Source: Ambrosia x helenae | Lineage: Eukaryota > Streptophyta > Magnoliopsida > Asterales > Asteraceae | Direction of reading: 5' to 3' | Length of the DNA: 64,000 bases | Assembly (NCBI GenBank): GCA_030844895.1 | Contig: JAUTDX010000425.1 | Location: 79,652 to 143,651 of the forward strand | Part shown: piece by piece, positions 44,883 to 54,735 of the stretch | Layout of the letters: every line of letters begins with the position of its first letter | Position numbering within the stretch: position 1 is the first letter of the stretch | Made by a program: the position numbers and the translations under genes | Notes under the pieces: model-generated | The model's input: the letters and a program-made list of their open reading frames with translations, nothing else | Database searches by the model: none | What the model was told of the DNA's origin: nothing

Positions 44883-45715
44883 TTAAATAATACGTTTTTT
44901 ATTTAATAATACGTATTGATCGGGTTGGGTTGGGCAGCATGTCGCGTCAAAACAGGTCATATAAAAAAGGTTATCTTGGTTTGAGTCAAAACGAGTTTAG
45001 GTCATATATTAGTTGAATCTAATATTTTAATTTTGAATTTCTTTTATTATTTTTCTTTTGGGTAAACGGCTAAAATCGTCTATTCACCCTTGACTTAACT
45101 GGCACTAACTGGATGGAGTTAGTGCCACGGACAATTTATACAAACAATTAAAATCAGGGTACGATTATGACTAAAAATCTCAAGTTTGTACGTAAGTGGC
45201 AACTTTCACCAAACCACAGGGACGATTTTAGCAGTTTACTCTTTTCTTTTAATAATACATTTGGTATTTAATAATACATATTTCTCAGGTCGGATCGGAA
45301 AACATGTCAAGTCAGAACAAGTTACATACAAAAGGTTATTCTTGTTCGAATCAAAATGGGTTCGGATAAAAAATAGTTTCATATTAGAACATGTCATGTA
45401 ATTAATTTTTATCAGTTAGTTGAATGTTGTTTTTATACATTCAATTTTATTTTATTTTATTCAGTTAACTTTAATAATAAATTTGGTATTTAATAATACG
45501 TATTTAACAGTACGTACTGGTCGGATAAGGTCGAACACCATGTCGTGTCAAAACAAGCCACATAAAAGGTTATTTTTGTTCGAGTCAAAACGAGTTAGAA
45601 TCAAAATAGTTTCGAGTCTGAACAAATCACATAATATTTAATATTTATAAGTTAGTTTATTTTGAATTAATTTTTTTATTCATTTCTCTTTTAATAATAC
45701 GTTTCATATTTAGTA
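44883..45715 (+). repeat. three diverged tandem units of about 200-350 bp
   Basis: Units near 44885, 45245 and 45460 each contain TTTAATAATACGTATT, a GGTCGGAT-like stretch, CATGTCGYGTCAAAACA, AAAAGGTTAT and GAGTCAAAACGAGTT. The open frames here are by-products of the repeat. Confidence 0.65.
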
Positions 45716-46086
45716 ATAAGGTCACTTATATATGTTAATTAATCATGTTAATACCTAGTAAACCCCATAGCAATGTGATTGGCAAAATTTTTGAAGTAAA
45801 AAGTGTGCTGTTTAAATTTTCACGTGAGAATACACCCAAAGCTAAAGGGGAAACTAAAGTTACCAAGTGAATGGACTTTGACGAAGACTTATCAGTTTTT
45901 TTGTTTGTTTTATAATGTGCACCCTATGTTACTTTTTAAAAGTTATTGCATAGACCGTGTCATGATATTTATGATGTGCACCCTATACGTTACTTTTGAA
46001 CTAGATTATAGTTATCAAGCTTTTTGCAATATCTTAACTTAAACTCAGACGAGTAGTTAGCTAAGTTCTTAACAATTATTACAATT

Positions 46087-46315
46087 AAGTCGTCCAGGCA
46101 TGCCAAAGGCATTATAGCATAGCGGCATTTTGGTTGTGGGATAAGACTTAGGGAGTATAAGATCCTGGATCGAATCTCACAAGGGGGTTTTTCTCATAAT
46201 TATGAGTTTCCTCCTGAATTGGTGGTAGAATATGATCATTGGTGACACGATGATACTTTAGTGATCTATGAGTGATTCCAATTAGCTGTTCAAAAGAAAA
46301 AAGTCGTCCACGCAT
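46087..46315 (+). mobile_element. SINE with 15-bp target duplication
   Basis: The body is 46102-46300 (199 bp). AAGTCGTCCAGGCAT (46087-46101) and AAGTCGTCCACGCAT (46301-46315) flank it with one mismatch. Near the start are a TAGCATAGCGG-like box A and GGATCGAATCTC, a box-B-like site of a tRNA-derived head. The tail is A-rich (CAAAAGAAAA). Confidence 0.8.
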
Positions 46316-46499
46316 ATTATTACTATTTGCAAGACAAATTCGTGACAACGCTTTCGATTACAACATAACATTAGAAGTTATAAAACATGGAGTAATATAT
46401 ATCATCCATATGACCTTGAACTAATTAATCTTGTCCTTGTACAAAGACCACACCATCCAACTGCCAAAAATTGGCTAATTTGCTACACACACATGTGCA

Positions 46500-46690
46500 A
46501 ACAATAGCATTTGATCACGAGTTTCACAATACTATATAAATGTGAACATGTTCTGGAACAAATATCTCAATGCTATGATCACGGAGCAATGTATAAAGTT
46601 TCTTTTTTCAACCGTGAAAAATGCAAATGCTAAGGAGTTCCAACTGTTAGTAACTTAGTATATATATAGACATACACGCGCATACTCATA
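46500..46690 (+). promoter_or_regulatory. promoter of copy 4
   Basis: TCACGGAGCAA (46579-46589; one inserted G) precedes a TATA box (46659-46668). The motif is 159 bp before the ATG. A related TGATCACGAGTTTCAC lies at about 46514. Confidence 0.55.
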
Positions 46691-46737
46691 TTATTCATCA
46701 GCATAAAAGAATCTATGAACTTATAATATTAGTTATC

Positions 46738-46989
46738 ATGTCAGTGTCGATTGAAGCTCTAGCAATGGCAGGGACTGACCACGTCAAATGGGGCATGGAT
46801 TTTGAGGAATGGGAGCATATGGACATTGAGCCACCTCCACCGCACTTGTATGCTGAACAAATTGACGATTATGAGGAGCGTGAGTGTAAAGAAGACCAAG
46901 AAGTTGCTAAGGTGAAGACGATACCAAGTCTTTTTCAGCTTTTTGGACTATTGGTTGGCTTGTTGCTTGTTATGACTCGCGCAAAGTGA
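46738..46989 (+). CDS. small acidic protein family, copy 4 (83 aa, short)
   Basis: An intronless ORF starting MSVSIEALAMAGTDHVKWGM. The family block is clear (ALAMAG, WGMDFEEWEHM, EPPPPHLYAE). The acidic middle is short (DDYEERECKEDQE), the MMATNT segment is missing, and the C-terminus FQLFGLLVGLLLVMTRAK is hydrophobic but unlike MVIRFLRRQ of the other copies. It may be a shortened, still open member with a membrane-type tail. It lies about 0.75 kb before the LINE. Function unknown. Confidence 0.65.
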   Translation: MSVSIEALAMAGTDHVKWGMDFEEWEHMDIEPPPPHLYAEQIDDYEERECKEDQEVAKVKTIPSLFQLFGLLVGLLLVMTRAK

Positions 46990-47728
46990 CATTTCAACAT
47001 GCGTATAGTAACTTGGAATTAACTGTAAGGCGAAAATATGCTACTTCTTCGTGTTAATTGGGCTAATGTCTTGGTGGAACAACAAATTGTTGTGTTTTAA
47101 CTTCAAAGTTGTAAGAGTTTGTTAGAATTTAACAATGATCAAGCTTGTGTGGTTCTTGTGAAAAGATTGTTATGTTAATTTGATGTTAACATATGTTGTT
47201 TATATGACAAGACCAAGACTTCTTTGTCAATAGGTCACCACAAAGTGGGTCATGGTTTTCTTTTTTATTTTTTTTTATTAAGAAAAAATCTCATTATTTA
47301 CAAAGTAAATTGACTAAATTCTTACAAATTTTGATGACTGAATGTTCAACAGACCCAGATTCCTTCCTCTTGTTCCACCAATGTTTACGTTATTATTTCA
47401 TACAACCGTCAATAGGATTAATGTACCATACATTGTTACATCGAGGATGGCATAGTCGGATCATCACACCAACCGACCATATATGTATGATTCTCAAACC
47501 GTAGATATGACTTAGCGTGAGTCGTATGCTCGGTCTTACACCGTTTAGACCATATTGGTCTCGGTTTAATCAAATTTTATACATTGAGGTATGCCTTTGA
47601 GAACCCTGAATATAAACTCAAATGGAGCATCCCTTATGAACGAATCTCAACCATCTTCTCGAGAGGAGAAAATATTTGTACTTCGTAGAAGAGTATGGTG
47701 ATATTAAACCTTGTGGGTTATTTAAAAA
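46990..47728. other. 3' flank of copy 4 and intergenic
   Basis: Near 47680-47728 starts a repeat phrase, CGTAGAAGAGTATGGTGAT, that continues on the other side of the LINE (53245-53340). The LINE therefore landed in a pre-existing tandem repeat. Confidence 0.45.
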
Positions 47729-47839
47729 AAACATTATTAACTTTTTTTTTTTGAAGGGAGACTTTCATTAAAAACACACGCCAACTATCTCCAAGGCGGA
47801 GAAAGCAAGCGGAAAACCACAACAAAGTTACAAATTACA

Positions 47840-50800
47840 TCATATCGAAAATTTAATCCACCTATCCCAATCGTCTACCCCATCTTTGAAACGATGTTTA
47901 TACCAAAGAAAAGCCACACTCTTTATATCCGACATTATCTTCACGACGTTCGAGTCTACCTTGGAAAACACTTTCTCGTTTCTAGCTTTCCAAAGCATCC
48001 AACAAGTAATGATGATAATACCTTTGAGAATATCCTTTCTAGCAGCCGAAGCACCACTAACCTCATGAGCCGTCATCAAGTCTTGAACATGGAACGCGTA
48101 AATGCTTGGAATACGACACCAACTCGAAACACCACACCAGACTCCATTCGCTAGACCGCACCCCGTGAACAAATGCTCCGCTGACTCTTCCTCCAAGGCG
48201 CACCATTCGCATAACGGATTATTAACCACAATATTTCTTCTAAGTAACGCTTTCTTGGTAGGTAACCGATCTAAACCGAGGCGCCACATAAAAATATTAC
48301 ACTTAAGTGGCACCCACTTGCTCCACTTAAAACCACTACCATTCGAAATGCTATGCGATCCCCTGAGCCATTTCTTAACCACAGCAACCTCAAAGTCTTT
48401 TTGCGCACCATCAAACCAAATCCAATTATCCCCTCTGTTAACCAAGCTGGTCGAAGCCAACACATCTTCTAACATTCTTTTCTCATCAGTCTCCTCAATA
48501 GAAGCCGGAAGCCTTTTCCAATCCCATAAAATCGATTGAACACCACCACAATTCCTCATTCGCTCACAAACAAAAACTCGCTTGCTTTTCTCCAGTTCGA
48601 ACAAACAAGGAAACCTACTCTTGAGCGGTTGGTCGCCAATCCATGTGTCAAACCAAAACCTTATATCTTTCCCGTCACCAAGCACCCCACGAATGACACG
48701 ATCTAAGCCAACTCCATCAACTTTCAGCCTTTTACAAAACATCGCACAATTCTTCCACACACTAGAGTAGGCACTATTCGAAGGAATTAAGTTCCAACTT
48801 CGACTAGAACCGTGTATCGCAAGAACAACCCGTCTCCACAACAATTGATCTTCATGCAAAAACCGCCACAACCATTTAACCATAAGCGCACCATTACAAA
48901 GCTCGAGTTTAACAATACCCAAACCCCCCTCAGCGATAGGCTTCGTTACCGTCTCCCATGCGACCCAGCTGAGTTTCCTAATCTCCTCGGACCCACCCCA
49001 GAGAAACCTCCTCATCATCCCTTCTAATTCTTCAATAACTCCTTTTGGAGCCTTGAACAATGAAAAGTAGTATGTTGGGAGACTACTTAAAACCGACTTG
49101 ATCAATGTAACCCTTCCCCCAATCGATAGTGTCGCTGCTTTCCACTTGGATAATCTCCTCCTAAACGTATTAACCACGGTTTCCCAATTGCCAATACGGT
49201 TCATATTGGCACCTACCTTTATGCCCAAGTAGGTAAAAGGTAAACCTCCACCCTTGCAGCCAAGCGAATTAGCAACCCTCTCCACCTCTTCATTGCCTAC
49301 TCCAATACCATAGAGAACCGACTTGTGTATATTGATTCGCAACCCTGAGCACAAATAAAAGATCCTCAATATGCGCCTCATATTATCAAAGTTGAAAGTC
49401 GACCATTCTCCCATTAGCATAGCGTCATCAGCAAATAACAAATGAGACAGCATAGGACCACTATTAGGCATTCGAACTCCATCAAACGCTCCCATGTCAG
49501 TCGCTCTACTCATCAGGCAAGAAAAAGCCTCCATAAGAATAATGAAAAGGAAAGGTGAAATTGGGTCACCTTGCCTTATCCCTTTCTTACAACCAAATTC
49601 GTAAGTCGGAGACCCATTCACCAAAATAGCCGACCTAGCCGACTCCAATATCCCCCTGATCCATATGCGCCATTTAATCGGGAATTCCATTTGTTCCAAA
49701 ATCGACAAAAGAAAGTCCCAATTAACATTGTCGTAGGCTTTATCAAAGTCTATTTTAAACAAAAACAACCTCTTATCCCTCTTCTTAGCCCATGAGATCA
49801 ACTCATTAACCATCAACGGGCCGTCTAAAATATACCTTCCGGTTAAAAACGCCGTCTGGGTTTCTGAAACAACTTTACCCAAAACCGTCTTCAACCTATT
49901 CGCCAATACCTTAGATACCACCTTACTAATGATACCTATCAAATTAATAGGTCTAAAGTCGCTTAGCTCAACCGCATCACCCACCTTCGGAATCAAAGTG
50001 ATAAACGAAGATCCAACACCCTTATTAAACCTCCCCACCTCGTAAAAATGGTTCATCAAAAGCATAAAATCTTCTTGTAAAAAATCCCAAAAGAATCTAA
50101 CAAACCGGAAATTAAACCCGTCCGGACCTGGCGCTTTGTCTGCCCCACATTCAAACACCGCTTCTTTAACCTCCTGAGTAGAAAACCTCTTGACCAAAGA
50201 ATCGGCATCCCTCGTCTCTAATCTTTTCACCCCATGACAATTCAACTTCGGCCTTTCCGCCATTTTTTCCTCGAATTTTGATCTAAAGAAACGCAAAACT
50301 TCTCTCTTTATGATCTCCGGTTTCGTTTCCCAAACCCCATTAACCTTCAACCCGGGAATAAAATTCGCCGCTTTCCTTTTGTTAATGCAAGCATGAAAAA
50401 ACCTTGTGTTATCATCCCCATAAGACGCCCAATTATTTCTCGCTTTTTGTTTCAAATCTTTTTGTCTTAGCCATTCAATCTCTCGCAGACGATTCTTGGT
50501 TTCTTCATATGACCACACCTCTTCCTCTTCAAGTTGGCGCCCTTCCATTTCAGTTTCCAACAGAGCCAACTCCTTCTCTAAAATCGCCCTCTCACCTTTC
50601 TCCTTGAACGAGCTCTTTCTCTCCCACTCCCCAATCACACTTCGAAGCCTCCTGAACTTTAACATTAGACGAGTATCCGGATCACCCTCTACAACCAAAC
50701 CAGCAAACGCATCTTTAATGGCTTCAACGCAATCTTTACGGTCTAACCAAGAGTTAAAAAAACGGAAAGGTTTGGGACCAAAGCTTCTACAACTCGTCGT

Positions 50801-51484
50801 TTTCAGCAAAATCGGGTTGTGATCGGACCATTTTTTCTCCAAAGCCACGTATTCAGCTAGAGGCCATGTCGAGAAGAACTCCCAAGAAACAAACACTCTA
50901 TCTATTCTACTGAGTTTATCCCCCGCCATAAACGTAAATCTTCTCCCTTTCAACGCGTACTCGTGCAAATTAACCTCCTCAATAAAATTATTGAAATCCT
51001 GCGCTTCCGTTAAACTAAAATAGGAGTTTCGACGCTCCCCTTCATGTCTCACCGTATTGAAATCACCCGCAACAATTGCCATCCCCTCCCCCTCGGCCAA
51101 CAAACTACCAATACTAGCCCAAAGCGCTCTCTTAGCAACTGCATTATGAGGAGCATAGACATTAAGCACCTTGAAAACCATCCCATCCCCCTTCAAAGAA
51201 CCGGTCACCAGCAACACTTTGTCCCTCTTCTCAACTCCCACAACTGTCAATAGCTTAGAATCCCACAACGTTAATAAACCACCCGACCTTCCTGAAGACG
51301 GAACCCATTCATACGCAAAATCACCTCTACCCCAAAATCTAGACACATCAATCCCCTCCAACGATACCATTTGCGTCTCCTGCAACAAAACACAATGAAT
51401 CTCATGCTTACCTCTAAGACTACGAACCCAATCGGCTTTAGCGGCATTCCCCAACCCACGAATGTTGAGCGACAACACATTCAT
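47840..51484 (-). CDS. LINE ORF2: endonuclease, reverse transcriptase, zf-RVT (1214 aa)
   Basis: This is the polyprotein of plant L1-type elements. Residues 1-235 are an AP-type endonuclease: NIRG at 7-10, LLQETQ at 33-38, AGDFNTV near 140 and SDHNP near 220. Residues about 445-720 are the RT: KAPGPDGFNF, LIPKV, DFRPINLI, TAFLTGRYILDG, FKIDFDKAYD, GIRQGDPISP and the catalytic FADD near 684. A C-terminal zinc-binding zf-RVT region follows (PTKKALLRRNI, NPLCEWC, ESAEHLF). No RNase H is present, as in most plant L1 elements. It makes the cDNA at a nicked genomic target. The start ATG (51484-51482) overlaps the ORF1 stop (51483-51481). Confidence 0.95.
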   Translation of the reverse strand: MNVLSLNIRGLGNAAKADWVRSLRGKHEIHCVLLQETQMVSLEGIDVSRFWGRGDFAYEWVPSSGRSGGLLTLWDSKLLTVVGVEKRDKVLLVTGSLKGDGMVFKVLNVYAPHNAVAKRALWASIGSLLAEGEGMAIVAGDFNTVRHEGERRNSYFSLTEAQDFNNFIEEVNLHEYALKGRRFTFMAGDKLSRIDRVFVSWEFFSTWPLAEYVALEKKWSDHNPILLKTTSCRSFGPKPFRFFNSWLDRKDCVEAIKDAFAGLVVEGDPDTRLMLKFRRLRSVIGEWERKSSFKEKGERAILEKELALLETEMEGRQLEEEEVWSYEETKNRLREIEWLRQKDLKQKARNNWASYGDDNTRFFHACINKRKAANFIPGLKVNGVWETKPEIIKREVLRFFRSKFEEKMAERPKLNCHGVKRLETRDADSLVKRFSTQEVKEAVFECGADKAPGPDGFNFRFVRFFWDFLQEDFMLLMNHFYEVGRFNKGVGSSFITLIPKVGDAVELSDFRPINLIGIISKVVSKVLANRLKTVLGKVVSETQTAFLTGRYILDGPLMVNELISWAKKRDKRLFLFKIDFDKAYDNVNWDFLLSILEQMEFPIKWRIWIRGILESARSAILVNGSPTYEFGCKKGIRQGDPISPFLFIILMEAFSCLMSRATDMGAFDGVRMPNSGPMLSHLLFADDAMLMGEWSTFNFDNMRRILRIFYLCSGLRINIHKSVLYGIGVGNEEVERVANSLGCKGGGLPFTYLGIKVGANMNRIGNWETVVNTFRRRLSKWKAATLSIGGRVTLIKSVLSSLPTYYFSLFKAPKGVIEELEGMMRRFLWGGSEEIRKLSWVAWETVTKPIAEGGLGIVKLELCNGALMVKWLWRFLHEDQLLWRRVVLAIHGSSRSWNLIPSNSAYSSVWKNCAMFCKRLKVDGVGLDRVIRGVLGDGKDIRFWFDTWIGDQPLKSRFPCLFELEKSKRVFVCERMRNCGGVQSILWDWKRLPASIEETDEKRMLEDVLASTSLVNRGDNWIWFDGAQKDFEVAVVKKWLRGSHSISNGSGFKWSKWVPLKCNIFMWRLGLDRLPTKKALLRRNIVVNNPLCEWCALEEESAEHLFTGCGLANGVWCGVSSWCRIPSIYAFHVQDLMTAHEVSGASAARKDILKGIIIITCWMLWKARNEKVFSKVDSNVVKIMSDIKSVAFLWYKHRFKDGVDDWDRWIKFSI

Positions 51485-53211
51485 TGAAAACCCACTTGAG
51501 AACGTTCATCTCTAATAGCTTCTTGAATCTTGGGAACAAACTTATCTAAATTAGTAGCGCCTAAAACTCCTCCCAAATCAACTGTGTTCCTGGCTTCTGT
51601 CACAACTTCTACCTCATCAACATCTCCGTTTGCTACTCCAGTAACTTCACACTCCCTACCTTCTTCCGAATTCACTACATTATTATCGATACCTCCCGAC
51701 TCGGCATTCAAATCTGGCGTACAAAAACCATTACCCTGTTCCCTTTGATCTTCCACGGCTTCTACATGACTTGCAGCGGCACCCATAACTCCAATAAGTC
51801 TATCCAAATCGAAAATGTCGTTCTCATCCCGTTGTCTTTTTTTCGGCCTCTCTTGAGAATTACTCGCTTCCCCCCTATTTTTGAACAAAGATCGCCTTCG
51901 AAATTTCTTCCGAGTACCCCTCCCCGAGTCAACTCCCCCATTATCTTCTGTCTCATTCTCCACCGGTGAGTTTTCATCATTCACTACTTGATTAACCTCA
52001 ACCTCATTACCCCTGATCTCCCCCATTTCTAAATCAACTTCTGGCATAACTACACAGTTAGACTCCGCGTTCCTACCAACCTCCTCCTCCTGTTCCATAT
52101 CTTCATTGCAATCAGGCGTTTCTTCAACACAATCCGGTACCCACTCCCCAGTGTCCTCATCCACCCAAACTTTAAAGACACTCCCTCTCCATGAAATATC
52201 AACTTTATCCACAATCCTTTCTCTATTGTTACACAGAACACCGACAATCGAGTAGGACAAATTGTGATCATCATCATTAAACTTGGCTGGTTTGACAATC
52301 CTACCGTATCGTCTACCCACCAACTCAAAAACTTGCTCTATCGCTAGTTGAATCGGAACCCCATGAATTTGTAACCAAGCAAGTCTCTCATCCGCCACTT
52401 TTTGACTACCATTCCATTTATCCAACGTTTCAAACGCCTCCGACCAAGACTCCACATCCAAAACGAACCTATCAGTCTCCACCTCATCACCGAATATAAC
52501 CAACACTGTCAAACCCGACACATACTTAATCGTTACCTTCCTCCATCCTTTCGACTTAAACCACCTATTCAAATCTGTCAAGAACTGAAAGCTTTTAACC
52601 TTGCCCACCGCAGCAGCGTTGTGCCATTGCGAGAACCCTATGACATTATCATCGACACTAATTACATCCACCTTATTCCTGTTCAACAAAGAATCCAAAA
52701 ACGATCTTCCTGTACCGCCATGCAAACCCATGTTATTGTCCACAACATCATTCTTCTCCCTACAACTACCCCCAACTGTATGACATGCATGCATATTATC
52801 TTCCTTCTCCTTACCTTTAGACTTAACCTCCCTACCTTCGTCTACCGTATCTATCCTTACCCCGTCCACAAATCGAGCCATGGACACAAATAGTTTGTAG
52901 GATCCCATCCAAACATCCGACATCTCCCAGACTAAACGCTTCACATCCACTACCCCGCTAAACGACACAAACCCAAACCTCTTTCCCAATCTATCAAGCT
53001 TCCTAGCAATATAGGATCCTTCGAACGTACCAAAAACACGGAAAACCTCTTTTAAATCCGCCGAAGAACACTTCGGTGGGAGATTCGAAACAAAGAATTT
53101 TGTTATTACCTTTGAAGAGCCCGTCTCCTTCTGCCTATTACGTCGATCTCTACGCGTTGGAACGTCTTGCCAGTCTTCTTCTTCGTCATGCCGCCGTTGG
53201 TCCTCCGACAT
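51481..53211 (-). CDS. LINE ORF1: RNA-binding protein with RRM (576 aa)
   Basis: This is the RNA-packaging partner of ORF2. Residues 36-115 form an RRM with RNP2 KFFVSNLP (38-45) and RNP1 KRFGFVSF (77-84). A central conserved part (about 210-365; GWRKVTIKYVSG, WLQIHGVPIQL, FKVWVDEDTGEW) follows. An acidic linker precedes a basic patch (GTRKKFRRRSLFKNR and PKKRQRDE), a likely nuclear localisation signal. No CCHC zinc knuckle is seen. It starts 19 bp from the element's 5' end and its TGA is shared with the ORF2 ATG. Confidence 0.9.
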   Translation of the reverse strand: MSEDQRRHDEEEDWQDVPTRRDRRNRQKETGSSKVITKFFVSNLPPKCSSADLKEVFRVFGTFEGSYIARKLDRLGKRFGFVSFSGVVDVKRLVWEMSDVWMGSYKLFVSMARFVDGVRIDTVDEGREVKSKGKEKEDNMHACHTVGGSCREKNDVVDNNMGLHGGTGRSFLDSLLNRNKVDVISVDDNVIGFSQWHNAAAVGKVKSFQFLTDLNRWFKSKGWRKVTIKYVSGLTVLVIFGDEVETDRFVLDVESWSEAFETLDKWNGSQKVADERLAWLQIHGVPIQLAIEQVFELVGRRYGRIVKPAKFNDDDHNLSYSIVGVLCNNRERIVDKVDISWRGSVFKVWVDEDTGEWVPDCVEETPDCNEDMEQEEEVGRNAESNCVVMPEVDLEMGEIRGNEVEVNQVVNDENSPVENETEDNGGVDSGRGTRKKFRRRSLFKNRGEASNSQERPKKRQRDENDIFDLDRLIGVMGAAASHVEAVEDQREQGNGFCTPDLNAESGGIDNNVVNSEEGRECEVTGVANGDVDEVEVVTEARNTVDLGGVLGATNLDKFVPKIQEAIRDERSQVGFQ

Positions 53212-53243
53212 CTTAGGAGAAGTAGGGTTTAAACATTATTAAC

Positions 53244-53467
53244 TTCCTAGAAGAGTATTGTGATTTTAAATTACACGGTTTAAAATCACCATATTTCGTA
53301 GAAGAGTATGGTAATTTTAAACCTCGTCGGTTACTTAAAAAGTAAACAAGGAAATAATTGTAAACATGTAACTAAACAATCACTTATGGGTTTGGTCCTC
53401 CTTTTTATATAAGATAACATTGACACTACATATTGTAGAACATGTATAATGAAATTAATGATGTAAA
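53244..53467. other. continuation of the tandem repeat interrupted by the LINE
   Basis: Phrases such as AGAAGAGTATTGTGATTTTA (53249) and CGTAGAAGAGTATGGTAATT (53297) repeat the sequence seen at 47681-47715. Confidence 0.6.
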
Positions 53468-54491
53468 TCTATAACTTATAATAAAAGAATTGAACTTTGA
53501 TGATGTGTCATTCAATGGAGGCCTCAACCACTCCTTAAATGTGCCATGTGGCATCACGTAGGATTTTTTAATTTTTGAATTTTTTTAATAAATCTATATA
53601 TATTATAACTAGCTGATTACCCCGGGAGGGTCCCGGGGTTGCTAAATCTAATTTTACGTGATAACCTATTACAAATGGCTCAAGTTAACTAACTACAAAA
53701 TCTTCTAATCATTGCATGTTCATAGTATTCTAATCAGTAATAACTCATATTCCCCACAAAATCTAATTTTACGTGATAACATGAACACTTTGTGTATTTT
53801 TTTCCTGTATGAACGAAACCCCACAAAAAATAGTAGATTTTTTCTCCGTTTTTTATATAGCACTATGGTACTCGTTGGAAAGATAATAAAACGCTCGTTA
53901 ATTTGGTGTAATTTTTTTCTTTAAAAAATCCCGTATATAAAAGATATAAACGTTTAAAAGTTATGGGAGGAAATATGAGAGAGAAAATTTTAAATTTATT
54001 TTTAAATTCTTTTTTCCTAAAATAACTCAATTTAATTAAAAAAGAAAACAATTCAAAAACACCAAAAACTTTCCATTATGATGCCACGTGGCACAAGGTT
54101 GGGGCCTCCATTGCACGCCACGTCAGCAAAAGTCTTTTCTTTTATATATATATATAGATTATTTTAGGAAAAGATAAGAATTTAAAAACAAAATTAAATT
54201 TTCTCTCTAATGTTTCCTCCCATAACTTTTAAAACGTTAATATCTTTTATATACGAGATTTTTAACAGAAAAAAAATTACACCAAATTAACGAGCGTTTT
54301 ATTATCTTTCCAACGAGTACCATAGTGCTATATAAAAAACGGAGAAAAAAAACGACTATTTTTGTGGGGTTTTGTTTTCAAATATATTTTACTCTACTAA
54401 TAAATCACAAACGATAAACAGAACTTCATAGGCAGAGTTCCTTTTTTTATATTTGAATATGATAGCTTATGGCAGAAATTTATTTAAAATA

Positions 54492-54543
<52 letters not shown>

Positions 54544-54650
54544 TTCATTAATCATGTATTGGCAAAGCATTAATTATGTTGTCATATTAGATATTTTATT
54601 ATGTTATATTAGATATTTCAACCCCGGGACACTCCCGGGATAAAAGTTAG
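53468..54650 (+). mobile_element. Helitron (outer), interrupted by a sibling
   Basis: The 5' end TCTATAACTTATAATAAAAG at 53468 follows an A and leads to CAATGGAGGCCTCAACC. The sequence runs to 53608, resumes at 54159 and ends with the hairpin CCCCGGGA-CAC-TCCCGGG, then TAAAAGTTAG (54650) followed by T. The intervening 550 bp is a related Helitron in the opposite direction. An AAT microsatellite (about 54489-54541) lies in the 3' part. There is no coding. Confidence 0.65.
53609..54158 (-). mobile_element. Helitron (inner, 550 bp), inverted sibling
   Basis: On the minus strand it starts TCTATATATATATATAAAAG at 54158 after an A, shares CAATGGAGGCCCCAACC and GCCACGTGGCATCA with the outer element, and ends with the hairpin CCCCGGGA-CCC-TCCCGGGG, then TAATCAGCTAG at 53609, followed by T. 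Both ends fit A^T insertion exactly. Regions 53840-54020 and 54170-54360 form a long inverted repeat because the siblings face opposite ways. Confidence 0.8.
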
Positions 54651-54735
54651 TTTTTAATATAAAAATAAAAGTAGCAGATTCACTCATCTCTCCATGGAAA
54701 TACGTATATAAACAAATAGTTTGATTACGACCAAC

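Larger units (their letters stand above)
47729..53243 (-). mobile_element. apparently intact LINE (L1-type), minus strand
   Basis: The element is 47742-53230. Target duplications AAACATTATTAAC are at 47729-47741 and 53231-53243 (up to 15 bp if TT is counted). The tail is a T-run on the plus strand (47742-47752), i.e. poly(A) at the 3' end. ORF1 and ORF2 are both open over their full length and overlap by ATGA. Only about 19 bp precede ORF1, so the 5' UTR is very short or slightly truncated. The perfect duplications and open frames indicate a recent insertion. Confidence 0.93.

Noticed and set aside
47886..53100. Many plus-strand open frames across the LINE
   Set aside because: They are antisense shadows of ORF1 and ORF2.
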